From positions 70,930 to 134,929 of the forward strand of contig JAIXYN010000006.1 of assembly GCA_027490195.1 (NCBI GenBank): DNA of 64,000 nucleotides. Direction: 5' to 3'. Origin of the DNA: Verrucomicrobiaceae bacterium (GTDB taxonomy: Bacteria > Verrucomicrobiota > Verrucomicrobiia > Verrucomicrobiales > Verrucomicrobiaceae). The notes under the pieces were generated by a model, which was given only the letters and a program-made list of their open reading frames with translations, was not told the origin of the DNA and ran no database searches. Below, one piece after another: positions 8,464-16,586 of the stretch; within the stretch, counting starts at the first letter, position 1; each line of letters starts with the position of its first letter. A program made the translations under genes and the position numbers.

Positions 8464-8634
8464 TTAGACCCGTTCTCAAAAAGATTGTCATTTTGAACCG
8501 GCGAGCGCAGCGGCCCCAGTGGCAAGGAGAGTGCGCCACCTGCTATTTGTAAATAACAGGCAAGCACACGACGCAGCCAATGGGGCTGCTCCGCCGCCCG
8601 GGCAATGGGACAAGATTTTTGAGAGTTGGTCTAA
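8464..8634 (+). repeat. 171-bp near-palindromic MITE-like element, copy 1
   Basis: The ends are TTAGACC and GGTCTAA, and similarity between the arms continues inward: TCTCAAAAA...TTGTC near both ends, GGC(G/A)GCG-CAGC/CGGCCCC in the middle, and CCTGCTATTT/AAATAACAGG around the centre. The whole unit can fold into one long imperfect hairpin. An inverted copy at 27341-27511 has the same length and about seven differences (about 96% identity). There is no internal gene. TA dinucleotides lie just inside both ends, as expected for a TA-target element, but this is not proof. Confidence 0.92.
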
Positions 8635-8800
8635 AACAGGTCTGTATTCCGGACGCAGCGGAAACCTGTTCCCAAACCGATGCAAGGCCCGGCGCTCGGG
8701 GCTGTAGGTTGGTCGTGTTTCGCGTCCAAAGCATTTCATCGCCCAGCGCTATCTCCGCCAAACCGCCCGACTGCGAGGACCTTCGCACTCCCCAGCATTT
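8635..8800 (+). repeat. Dispersed repeat family E, copy 2
   Basis: It abuts the right end of the 171-bp element and carries TAGGTTGGTCGTGTTT then CTCCGCCAAACCGCCCGAC like 4447-4620. The rest of the gene-free gap 8451-9027 holds nothing I can name. Confidence 0.75.
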
Positions 8801-8956
8801 GCCGTGCGCGCACAGACACCTCCCATTCTTCGCACTGTGCGCTTCAAAACTCACTGCGTAGTTTCCCAGACAGCCTGTGAGACCCTCCGCTATCCTTCTC
8901 ACGAAGGGGGATCTTTAGTCTCATTTTCAACTGCGCGTGGTATGACTTCGGCTGCC

Positions 8957-8991
8957 CCAAAAAAAGCGCATGGTCCGGAGACCATGCGCTT
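8957..8991 (-). terminator. Strong Rho-independent terminator
   Basis: Perfect 12-bp arms AAGCGCATGGTC and GACCATGCGCTT (8964-8991) enclose a 4-base loop and are followed on the minus strand by seven T. It lies just past the stop of the acidic secreted protein (9028). Confidence 0.9.
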
Positions 8992-9027
8992 GGAATTGTT
9001 TCAGGAAGAAACTCTCACTACTGGAGA

Positions 9028-10344
9028 TTACTCCTCGCAGCAGCCGTCGTCGCAATCGGCAGCGCCGTCGCAGTCGTCGTCATCGCCGTCGTCTTCTTCT
9101 TCCTCTTCTTCATCCTCGTCAGCGTCTTCTTCGTCGGACTCGCCGTCGCCATCGTCGTCGGTGTCTTCTTCGTCGCTGACGCCGTCGTTGTCGTCATCTT
9201 CATCTTCTTCGTCGGAGATGCCGTCGCCGTCGTCGTCATCTTCGCAGTCAGCCGCTTCGTCAGAGAGGGACTGGTCGTCGTCTTCGTCATCCTCGTCCTC
9301 TTCCTGCTCTTCATCGATCTCTTCTTCGTCTTCGGTATCTTCTTCCGTCGCGGTTTCTTCCTCGTAGCTTTCCACAGACTCCTCATAGGAGGAGACTTCG
9401 GTCACGCTGATGGAGGTGCTGATGGAAGTACTCTCGTAGTAGCTGCCGTAGTTGGCGATGCTGGATTCATAGTAGTTCCAGCCGTCATAGTAACCCCAGG
9501 CCGATCCACCAAAGATGGAAGTCAGCACATTGACGAAAGGAGTGAGCTTGCCCCATGAGGACTGATAGTACTCCGGGTAGTAGGAGCGGGAGATGTTGCC
9601 ATAAGCGCCCATCGAGTTTCTCAGGCGGCCAGTCTGATACTGATACTTCGCATAGGTGCCGCGGTCCGTGCCCTGGATGCCAAGGATTTTCGTGGCCAGG
9701 CTGATGAGGTCGGCGATCATGCGATGCTGGTAGGACTTGGGTTTCGCCGTAGCTACAGCCTGCTTCAGGTTGCCGATGAGCTCTTCCATCTTCGGGCCTG
9801 CACCCTGAATTTCAGCGAGTTCAGCGTCCGTGAGCTTGCCCTTTTTGCCGCCTTTTTTCAGGATGGCAACGGAGGGGCCGAAATGACTGAGGTACATTTC
9901 ATAAGCGGCATCGAGGGATTTCACACCGCGGCCCACCTGGGACTTCGGATGTGCGCCGCGAATGATGGCCCAGGTGGTGGAAAGCTGTGTCACGCCTTCA
10001 CCTGTCGTGTCTAGGCCTTTGAGCATCTCCGGGCTCTTGTCTGCAATGCCTTTTTCAAGCTGGTCGAGCCCCTTCGCGGTGGACTTCAGAGCGGCGTAAA
10101 ACGGCACTGCCTGCTTGGACTTCGGATTGATGTCCTTGGAGTTTTTGGCGATGAAGGCGACGGAGGCCTTCATGTCTTTGACCAGAGAGGCGGCCGTGGG
10201 CGCGGCACCTTTCTTGTTTTGGGCAGGCTTGCCTTTGCCTTTGGCCTCCTGGCCCTGAAGTGGCAGACCAGAAACGCCCAAAAGGCTGAGACTGGCGATA
10301 AACGCTATGGATTTAAACAATGGGAGTCGGGATGGTATGGGCAC
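9028..10344 (-). CDS. Secreted protein with acidic, thrombospondin-type-3-like calcium-binding tail
   Basis: The 438-residue protein begins with a signal peptide (about 1-31) and a lysine-rich linker, then an alpha-helical domain of about 200 residues of unknown family. A Tyr/Ser/Gly-rich stretch follows (about 230-310). The last 110 residues are almost only Asp and Glu with units such as DDDGDGISDEEDEDDDNDGV, the DxDxDGxxD pattern of TSP3 calcium repeats, ending in a Cys pair. It is probably outside the cytoplasm and acts as a calcium binder or a spacer. The start is a GTG at 10344. The encoded D/E run gives a GAC/GAG-like repeat that makes long spurious Ser/Arg frames on the other strand. 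A strong terminator follows. Confidence 0.85.
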   Translation of the reverse strand: MPIPSRLPLFKSIAFIASLSLLGVSGLPLQGQEAKGKGKPAQNKKGAAPTAASLVKDMKASVAFIAKNSKDINPKSKQAVPFYAALKSTAKGLDQLEKGIADKSPEMLKGLDTTGEGVTQLSTTWAIIRGAHPKSQVGRGVKSLDAAYEMYLSHFGPSVAILKKGGKKGKLTDAELAEIQGAGPKMEELIGNLKQAVATAKPKSYQHRMIADLISLATKILGIQGTDRGTYAKYQYQTGRLRNSMGAYGNISRSYYPEYYQSSWGKLTPFVNVLTSIFGGSAWGYYDGWNYYESSIANYGSYYESTSISTSISVTEVSSYEESVESYEEETATEEDTEDEEEIDEEQEEDEDDEDDDQSLSDEAADCEDDDDGDGISDEEDEDDDNDGVSDEEDTDDDGDGESDEEDADEDEEEEEEDDGDDDDCDGAADCDDGCCEE

Positions 10345-10457
10345 AGCCTTGAGCCTACCCTCGCGAAATCTTTAAGACACCCTTTTTTACTTATTTTGAA
10401 AGAACCGCGTTCTTAAAAACGCGCATTTAACGAATAGTGGCGGCGAGCACGACACAA

Positions 10458-11753
10458 TCACTTAAGCCTATTCGCCCTCACATGCTTCAGGGCCGCCGCC
10501 TGCATGAACTTGCTGGCCGTAGGTGTGTTGGTATGCCCCGCGAGGATGTCATTGTGAATTTCCTTGGGAACTGTCAGGGCATTGTAGGCCGCGTAGACGC
10601 TGGTCGGCGGGCAGGTCGTGTCGATAAAGCCTACGGTCACCACCGCCCCCTGGCACTTCGCACGGAGGGCAAAGTTGACGTTGTCAAAATAACGCGATGC
10701 CTGCAGTGCGGCAGCGTTCGGTTTGCCCTCCGCATCATTGGGCACGATCTTGGGCCAGCCGCTGATGCGGTTAGCCCGGCTGCCGGTGTGGTCACAGCCT
10801 GCCGGCACGCCCGCACAGATGAACGAGACCCGTTTATCCAGCCCCGCTGCCGCGAATGCCTGGAAGCCACCCTGGCTGGACCCATACACAATCAGCGTCT
10901 TCCCATCCCACTCCGGCTGCGCGGTGAGGAAATCGATCGCACGGATCAGGCGCAGGAACATGCCTTTGAAGTAAACCGTTTCGCGGTCCTGCGGGTTTGA
11001 ATTCGAATACCCCTTCAGCTCGCCCGCTGTCAGCGCGTCGTAAAACTCCTTCGGCTTGCCGTTGGGCAAACCGTGGGCGTTGATGTCCATGGAGAGCATC
11101 CCGCCTTCGTTCAGCGCCCAGTAAACGCTGCCGAGATTCGAGCTGCGTACGCCAGCCCCATGCACATGCAGGATCGCCGGGAGAGACTTTGCCTTGGCCT
11201 GCAACGGCTTGCCAAAGTAACCACTCACAGGTTTGCCCACGCATTCGATTTGTACATCAAAGGCGGCCACGCCCTTGGGCGCTCCCGTTGTCACGGGTGT
11301 GAGCGTTGCTTTCGCCGGCACCTGCGCCAGCGCCGCCTTCTGGGCATCCCAGAACGCATCAAAATCCTCCGGAACCGGCATGCTGGGCTTGAGCAGAAGC
11401 GGATCATAGCCCGCAGCGGCCATGGCGTAGGCTTTGTCACTCGTGGCACGCAGCAGCAGGAAGCCGGGCTCGTCCAGCTTGCCGATAAGGGTCGCCTTGC
11501 CGTCCTTCACATTCAGCGTCTGCGGTGGCTGGGACTGCACACCGTCCTTCGAGAGTACGCACACCACTTTTCCATCCGCTAGCGGCTTGCCATCTTGCTG
11601 GGCCTCAATCGTGAAGGTGGCTGTCTCGCCCACCTTATACAAGGCATCGGGATGGTCGGCACTGGCCTTGAGCGTGAGCGCCGGCGCAGGTGTCTGCGCC
11701 TGCAAGTTGAGAGAAATGAGAAGCCACAATGCGGAGAACAGTTTCAGTTTCAT
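10458..11753 (-). CDS. Secreted acetyl xylan esterase-like hydrolase (AXE1 family)
   Basis: This is a 431-residue exported alpha/beta hydrolase. The signal peptide is MKLKLFSALWLLISLNLQAQ. An N-terminal beta-rich domain of about 100 residues (EAQQDGKPLADGKV) precedes the catalytic domain. The nucleophile motif GSSQGG, the acid in FIDTTCPP and the His in LAGHTNTP give a full triad in the order of AXE1 (acetyl xylan esterase / cephalosporin-C deacetylase). It probably removes acetyl groups from plant-type polysaccharides in the periplasm. The ATG at 11753 is chosen because it opens the signal peptide; an upstream in-frame start at 11789 would put twelve residues before it. Confidence 0.92.
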   Translation of the reverse strand: MKLKLFSALWLLISLNLQAQTPAPALTLKASADHPDALYKVGETATFTIEAQQDGKPLADGKVVCVLSKDGVQSQPPQTLNVKDGKATLIGKLDEPGFLLLRATSDKAYAMAAAGYDPLLLKPSMPVPEDFDAFWDAQKAALAQVPAKATLTPVTTGAPKGVAAFDVQIECVGKPVSGYFGKPLQAKAKSLPAILHVHGAGVRSSNLGSVYWALNEGGMLSMDINAHGLPNGKPKEFYDALTAGELKGYSNSNPQDRETVYFKGMFLRLIRAIDFLTAQPEWDGKTLIVYGSSQGGFQAFAAAGLDKRVSFICAGVPAGCDHTGSRANRISGWPKIVPNDAEGKPNAAALQASRYFDNVNFALRAKCQGAVVTVGFIDTTCPPTSVYAAYNALTVPKEIHNDILAGHTNTPTASKFMQAAALKHVRANRLK

Positions 11754-11858
11754 GCGCCCGAAGCATGTACAGGCATCCATGCGAATCAATCTTCATTCAC
11801 CTGCCTGACATCGGCCCTTGATCGAGCCTGACTTGTTCTCCATGCTGCCGCACCCCCC

Positions 11859-12866
11859 ATGTCTAGAAAACGCGGATGCCTCAAACTGCTTCTGCTGCTC
11901 GTCCTTGCCGGCGCGCTGCTGACTTGGCTTGTCGGTGAGGTGTTCTTCAATCTGAACAGCAATCTCGTCGCCGTCAGTGTGCGCGACTCCAAGCAGCCCC
12001 TCCAGATTCTAACCAAACGTGGCGAGTGGAAACCCGCTGCCGCCTTGACCGCCGGAGACCTTGATGCCGCCCTAATCGAGCGCCACCGCGAGACCGGCAT
12101 GCGCTGGGCCACACTCAAGGTCCGGCGCACAGGCGGCACCCTAGCCAGCATCGCCCACCGTATTTTCGGGGCGGAGGTCCACATTGTCACCCTCTCGCCT
12201 GACCGCTTTGACTTCATGACCACCTACCAGCCGAAGTTTGCCCTCACCACCGCACGGGAGCGCATGGAAGACGGCAATTTTTGGTTTACCATCACCGCGA
12301 ACTTCCGCGATCCCAAAGGCCGCCCCATGGGCTGGGTTTACCACGAAGGCCTTCAAGTCAATCAGCCCTTTGGCGACTGGAGCGGCTGCTTCTTCGTCAA
12401 AGACGGCCGCCCGTGGTGCGGGCCCAAATCACTCCTCAATGAAGTCCCCGGTCTCATCCAGGAAGGCTGCCAGGTCTATCCCTCCGTGATGAAGAACCAC
12501 ACCACCTTCTCCTACGTGGACCTCAAGCCCGATGAACATTTTGACGGCTCCAAAATCAGCTACCGCTCCCTCGTCGGCATGCGCAGTGATGGCACCATCG
12601 TCTTCGTCCTCTCCGGCGACGGCGGCGTCATGAACGTGAGCGAAGTCACAGAGATCGCCCGCAAGCTTAATGTCCAGCACGCCACCCTCCTCGACGGCGG
12701 CCGCGCCCTGCAGTACTCCATCCGCACCGACGACGGCCCCTGGCACTTCCACGCCTTGAACACCGAACTGCCCTTCAAACACAAGTGGCTCGAACGCCAG
12801 CGCTCCCCTGTCTATATCGGCGTCAGGCGCAAGGCACCCGTCATCGTCGACGGCCTCCCCAAGTAG
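11859..12866 (+). CDS. Membrane-anchored phosphodiester glycosidase-like (NAGPA) protein
   Basis: The 335-residue protein starts MSRKRGCLK, then one hydrophobic segment (about 9-30), so most of it is periplasmic. The C-terminal part, LVGMRSDGTIVFVLSGDGGV followed by LNVQHATLLDGGRALQY, is the typical core of the NAGPA domain found in N-acetylglucosamine-1-phosphodiester alpha-N-acetylglucosaminidase and bacterial YigE/exopolysaccharide proteins. It is likely to cleave a glycosyl-phosphodiester, but the substrate is unknown. Its 3' end overlaps the 3' end of the convergent DUF2726 gene by 55 bases. Confidence 0.88.
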   Translation: MSRKRGCLKLLLLLVLAGALLTWLVGEVFFNLNSNLVAVSVRDSKQPLQILTKRGEWKPAAALTAGDLDAALIERHRETGMRWATLKVRRTGGTLASIAHRIFGAEVHIVTLSPDRFDFMTTYQPKFALTTARERMEDGNFWFTITANFRDPKGRPMGWVYHEGLQVNQPFGDWSGCFFVKDGRPWCGPKSLLNEVPGLIQEGCQVYPSVMKNHTTFSYVDLKPDEHFDGSKISYRSLVGMRSDGTIVFVLSGDGGVMNVSEVTEIARKLNVQHATLLDGGRALQYSIRTDDGPWHFHALNTELPFKHKWLERQRSPVYIGVRRKAPVIVDGLPK

Positions 12867-13321
12867 CCTTCTTCCTCCGAAAGCGTCTTCCAGCGACGGT
12901 TCCAAGCCTTGGTGAGTTCTTCAACGAGGCGTTCGAGCTGATCGAGTTCCTGCACAGGCAGACGCAGCAGCGGCACGCCGGTGGAAGCGAAGAGCAGGTT
13001 CACAAACATGTCGCGCTTTTTGGTTCCAGCGCGCTCATGACTGGAATCATCCAGTTCGATGCCGAGCATGGGCATCCAGTCGTCGTTGCGGCAAATGAGA
13101 AAATCGACGTGCTTCTGGCTGATCATTTGGAAAGCCCCGTTCGTTTTTTCGTGCTCAAACACATCGGCCAGCCGGGGCTTGATCTGAATGCGACAGCGTT
13201 CCCCGGTGATTTGCAGCAGGCAGGCATGAAACTTGGCCTCCGTAGGGGTTAACAGAGGTTTGGCCGAGTATTCATACGGCATGGCAACACGCATGTCAGG
13301 ATCGGGAGCAATGAGTTTCAT
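12812..13321 (-). CDS. DUF2726 domain protein (nuclease-fold-like)
   Basis: The 169-residue protein has the DUF2726 order: KPLLTPTEAKFHACL near residue 20, QIKPRLADVFEHE, then HVDFLICRNDDWMPMLGIELDDSSHE, then KRDMFVNLLFASTGVPLLRL. The D-x-L and E-L-D-D residues with the later K-x-x-D resemble the PD-(D/E)XK nuclease fold, as suggested for this family; activity is unproven. No signal peptide. An ATG at 13372 would add 17 residues. It converges on and overlaps the NAGPA-like gene. Confidence 0.85.
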   Translation of the reverse strand: MKLIAPDPDMRVAMPYEYSAKPLLTPTEAKFHACLLQITGERCRIQIKPRLADVFEHEKTNGAFQMISQKHVDFLICRNDDWMPMLGIELDDSSHERAGTKKRDMFVNLLFASTGVPLLRLPVQELDQLERLVEELTKAWNRRWKTLSEEEGYLGRPSTMTGALRLTPI

Positions 13322-13408
13322 AGAAATGACTATTATGGAATTTATAGTCAAATCATCACGCCTGACAAGCATAGTCGAACATTTCCTCCGACAAGCAGCC
13401 TATCACAC

Positions 13409-14257
13409 TCATCCACCAAACGTCGCAGCAGGAACGCCCTGCGCACCGGGACGGCAGACGAAGAGACGGCCAGCAAGGGGCTCAGCAAATCCGGGCTTCT
13501 TGCCGGTGGTGATGTAGAGATCGCGCAAATCAGGGCCACCGAAGGCACAGGCGGTCGTTTCGACGCAGGGGAAGTCGATCTGCATCTCCTCCTTCTGGGT
13601 GGCGGGATTGAAGCAGACCACCTTGGCACCGTGGCAGAAGGCGATCCAGAGACGGTCTTCGCTGTCGATGGTCATGCCATCGGGAGAGGAGGGATCGGCG
13701 CTGGTGTCCCAGATGACGCGCTCATTGGTGATAGCGCTGGTGGCATTGTCGAAGTCGAAGGCGCGCACTTTTTTGCTAGGCGTGTCGATGTAATACATCG
13801 TGTTTGCAGCACGGTTCCAAATGATGCCATTGGAGTTGGTGACGGGGCCGAACTTCTTTTCGACGCTCAGATCGATGTGCAGGCAGTAAAGAGAGGCATC
13901 GGGGCGCTTCTGGAGGCAAATGGTGCCGGCCCAGAGGCGGCCGGCGGGGTCGCACTTGCCGTCGTTGAAGCGGTTGTCAGGGAGGTTCGGCTCGGGATCG
14001 GCGATGGGGGTGCTGATGCCTGTAGCTTCATCGAGGAAGAAGAAGCCGTTGTCGCCTGCCCAGACGAGGCCGCCGCTGGCGCGGGGTACCACGGTGCCGA
14101 CGCGCTGGCCGACGTCCCAAATCTGCTCTTTGCCAGTTGATGGGGTGAAGGCGATGATCTTATAGGTCTCAATATCAACGTACAAGAGGCGGTCGCCGTG
14201 CCAGATGGGGCCTTCGCCCCATTCGGAAATGTGGTTGGTGATGGGTTCGGGAGTCAT
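13409..14257 (-). CDS. SMP-30/gluconolactonase family protein
   Basis: The 282-residue protein forms the six-bladed propeller of SMP-30/gluconolactonases, which open sugar lactones with a divalent metal. Metal-site motifs are visible: WGEGPIW near the start (Glu), NRFNDGKCDPAGRLW (Asn/Asp), VTNSNGI (Asn) and SSPDGMTID (Asp). No signal peptide. The ATG at 14257 overlaps the tsaB stop by four bases (ATGA), which fixes this start and shows translational coupling. A longer frame up to 14452 is only a shadow of tsaB. Sugar-acid metabolism also appears at 41-43 kb. Confidence 0.93.
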   Translation of the reverse strand: MTPEPITNHISEWGEGPIWHGDRLLYVDIETYKIIAFTPSTGKEQIWDVGQRVGTVVPRASGGLVWAGDNGFFFLDEATGISTPIADPEPNLPDNRFNDGKCDPAGRLWAGTICLQKRPDASLYCLHIDLSVEKKFGPVTNSNGIIWNRAANTMYYIDTPSKKVRAFDFDNATSAITNERVIWDTSADPSSPDGMTIDSEDRLWIAFCHGAKVVCFNPATQKEEMQIDFPCVETTACAFGGPDLRDLYITTGKKPGFAEPLAGRLFVCRPGAQGVPAATFGG

Positions 14258-14877
14258 GGTGTGGGGCGCTTGGGAAGGGTGATGAATGCTTCGGCGAGGT
14301 AGTGGGGGATGAGCGGCTGGGCGATGAGGGCAACGAGTTCGTCGGCGGGCAGGGATTGGACGATTTTGGCGAGCTTGGCGGCGTCTGGTTTGGCGGAATG
14401 GACGGGCAAATCCAACGGACATTTGGGGTCGAACGTGTACCCTATTTCGCAATCAGCGATGCGCTCGCGGGCGATTTCGGCGGACACGATTTCGAGATCG
14501 GGCAGCAGGCGGCCGTTTTCGACTCGGGCCAGGTAGAAGCTTTGGCGGCGGGCATCGCCGATGATGGTGTAACTGGCAGGGGCATCGAGGTCGGGTGCGG
14601 TGAGGGAGGACCAGCCGACGCACCAGATATTGCGGGAGAGAGCGATGCCTTGGGCGGCGGCGATGGCGATGCGGACGCCGGTGTAGGAGCCGGGGCCGTT
14701 GCCGATGACGATGCCGGTGAGTTCATTACCTGCGGCGGCGAGGGCTTCTCGCAGTGGGGCAAAGACTTGGGCGTTGTGTGAGCGCTCGGATTGGAAGGTG
14801 GAGCGGAAGAGGACGTCATCGCCCCGCACGACGGCGATGCTGCCGTGGGCGGTGGAGAGGTCGAGGGCGAGGAGCAT
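14254..14877 (-). CDS. tsaB: tRNA threonylcarbamoyladenosine biosynthesis protein TsaB
   Basis: The 207-residue protein is the TsaB subunit of the complex that makes t6A37 in ANN-decoding tRNAs together with TsaC, TsaD and TsaE. LALDLSTAHGSIAVV opens the ASKHA fold, and GNGPGSYTGVRIAIAAAQ is the family's most conserved motif. It is shorter at the C-terminus than the E. coli protein, which is common. It lies 62 bases downstream of tsaE and overlaps the SMP-30 gene by four bases. tsaC and tsaD are not in the window. Confidence 0.95.
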   Translation of the reverse strand: MLLALDLSTAHGSIAVVRGDDVLFRSTFQSERSHNAQVFAPLREALAAAGNELTGIVIGNGPGSYTGVRIAIAAAQGIALSRNIWCVGWSSLTAPDLDAPASYTIIGDARRQSFYLARVENGRLLPDLEIVSAEIARERIADCEIGYTFDPKCPLDLPVHSAKPDAAKLAKIVQSLPADELVALIAQPLIPHYLAEAFITLPKRPTP

Positions 14878-14939
14878 GAAGGAGGGAATGACGAAATCAG
14901 AATGAGGAATGACGAATGAATAGCCAAACAGAATCGTCG

Positions 14940-15353
14940 TTATTTGGGTGATTCTGTGACCTCACGCGAGCCGTCTGGCTGGGGTTCGATTTGGAACCAG
15001 CGGGTGTGGGGGGGGAGGAGGTCGGGGAACATGTCGGCCCATTCGACGATGATGATGCCGGGTTCAGTGAGGAACTCGTCCCAGCCGATGCCGATGACTT
15101 CGGCGGCAGAGTCCATGCGATAGAAGTCGAAATGGAAAATGGGGAGGCGGCCGTCGAGGTATTCGTGGACGAGTGTGAAGGTGGGGCTGGTGACGGCGGC
15201 TTGGGAGTTCATGCCGGCGACGATGCCGCGGGTGATCTGGGTCTTGCCTGCTCCGAGAGTGCCGCAGAGGGCGATGACATCGCCTGCGGCGAGGGTGGGC
15301 GCGAGGTGGGTGCCCCAGGCGTGGGCGTCATCGGCGGTGTGCAGGATGGTCAT
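14940..15353 (-). CDS. tsaE: tRNA threonylcarbamoyladenosine biosynthesis ATPase TsaE
   Basis: The 137-residue protein is the small P-loop ATPase of t6A synthesis. It has the Walker A GTLGAGKTQ, then SPTFTLVHEY, FHFDFYRM and IIIVEWADMFPDLLP, the standard TsaE series. The ATG at 15353 overlaps the stop of the upstream membrane protein by four bases, which supports this start over one at 15431. It is followed after 62 bases, with a GAATGACGAA-type repeat tract, by tsaB. Confidence 0.95.
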   Translation of the reverse strand: MTILHTADDAHAWGTHLAPTLAAGDVIALCGTLGAGKTQITRGIVAGMNSQAAVTSPTFTLVHEYLDGRLPIFHFDFYRMDSAAEVIGIGWDEFLTEPGIIIVEWADMFPDLLPPHTRWFQIEPQPDGSREVTESPK

Positions 15354-15661
15354 GAGCGAAACAGTTCGTGGAGCAACCCGTGGGCGTTCATGTGATATGA
15401 ACGGAAGATGTGAATGGACAAAGGGAGGCACAGCAGCGCGGCCACGATGCGTGCGAGAATGCCTCCGCGCCGGAAGACCATAAGAATGGGAATGAGGCTC
15501 AAGCCAAAGAAAATATCTGTGACCAAGTATTCACTGAGCGGATAATATTTCGGAGGATGTGGCGCAAGCGTTGGACCGGAGACCACCACTGCTAAGAATT
15601 GAATGAACAATGCGAGACCTAGCAATCGTCGGACTTGGAGCGATTTTGAGGCGTCATGCAT
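15350..15661 (-). CDS. Small membrane protein between thiL and tsaE
   Basis: This 103-residue protein has three likely membrane segments (LLGLALFIQFLAVVVSG, YLVTDIFFGLSLIPILMVF, RIVAALLCLPLSIHIF) and a short basic N-terminus. I do not recognise a family. The start at 15661 overlaps the thiL stop by eight bases and its stop overlaps tsaE by four, so it is translated as part of the chain thiL - this gene - tsaE. An earlier frame start at 15721 would lie far inside thiL. Confidence 0.8.
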   Translation of the reverse strand: MHDASKSLQVRRLLGLALFIQFLAVVVSGPTLAPHPPKYYPLSEYLVTDIFFGLSLIPILMVFRRGGILARIVAALLCLPLSIHIFRSYHMNAHGLLHELFRS

Positions 15662-16559
15662 CTGCACTGAGGGCGAAGTGGTCCCAGCCGGTGCTTTCGA
15701 AGTCGGGGGGGCGGCCTTCACCGGGGAGGACGAGTTTGCCGATGATGGTGAGGGGGAGCTTGGGGAAGGCGAGGCGCCATTTTTGCTGGAGGGACTTCAC
15801 GCTGCGGGGATTGACGGCGAGGAGGAGCTCGTAGTCTTCGCCATCGCCCCAGGCTTGGTCGAAGGTGCAGCCGGGATTGCAGGGGAGGGAGGCGACGTTC
15901 ACTTGGTAGTGGGTGCCGCTGGCGAGGGCGAGACGGGGGAGGTCTTTGGCGAGGCCGTCGCTGATGTCCATCATGGCATGGGGATGTGCGTTTTCGGAGA
16001 GCCAGCGGCCTTCTTCGAGGCGGGGCTGAAATTTGAGGTGTTTGCCGGTGATGGAGCCGCCGAGGCGACCGGTGACGAGAATGACATCTCCGGCCTTGCC
16101 TTCGCTGCGTGAGAGCCAGCGCTTGGAGGGGACGGTGCCGCTCATGGAGATGGAGAGCATGAGGACGAGACCGCGTGAGGTTTCGCCGCCGACGATGTTG
16201 ATGCCGTACTCTTTGGCGATGGCGCGCATGCCGCGGTAGATGTCGGTGAGGAACTCGACCTGCATGGTGGGCGGTGCCACGAGGGTGATCATGGCGTGGC
16301 GCGGTGTGCCGCCCATGGCGGCGAAGTCGCTGACGACGCGGGCGATGGCCTTGCGACCGATGAGCTTGGGCGGGGTCTCGAGAGTGAAGTGGACGTCCTG
16401 CACGAGGGCGTCGGTTTTGAGGAGGGTGTGCTCGTCCTTGGTGCTGCGAACGACGGCGCAGTCATCCCCTGCCCCGGCGATGACGTCGCGGTCGAGTTTG
16501 ACACCGCGCATGAGTTTGCGGATGAGGTTGTCTTCTCCGATGTCGGCTAGAGTCGGCAT
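15654..16559 (-). CDS. thiL: Thiamine-monophosphate kinase ThiL
   Basis: ThiL phosphorylates thiamine monophosphate to the pyrophosphate cofactor. The protein has about 301 residues with the PurM-like fold: GAGDDCAVV (metal/nucleotide), LLKTDALVQDVHF, VSDFAAMGGTPRHA, NIVGGETSRG, DVILVTGRLGGS and MMDISDGLAKDL. All key Asp residues are present. The ATG at 16559 (MPTLADIGEDNL) gives the usual N-terminus; 16583 would add eight residues. It heads a minus-strand chain leading to tsaE, tsaB and SMP-30. Confidence 0.94.
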   Translation of the reverse strand: MPTLADIGEDNLIRKLMRGVKLDRDVIAGAGDDCAVVRSTKDEHTLLKTDALVQDVHFTLETPPKLIGRKAIARVVSDFAAMGGTPRHAMITLVAPPTMQVEFLTDIYRGMRAIAKEYGINIVGGETSRGLVLMLSISMSGTVPSKRWLSRSEGKAGDVILVTGRLGGSITGKHLKFQPRLEEGRWLSENAHPHAMMDISDGLAKDLPRLALASGTHYQVNVASLPCNPGCTFDQAWGDGEDYELLLAVNPRSVKSLQQKWRLAFPKLPLTIIGKLVLPGEGRPPDFESTGWDHFALSADA

Positions 16560-16586
16560 GATTGTTTTTTGCTCATTTGGCAATGA

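Noticed and set aside
8804-9367. A serine-rich plus-strand frame
   Set aside because: It is the complement of the Asp/Glu-rich tail of the secreted protein at 9028; the poly-Ser run is not independent coding.
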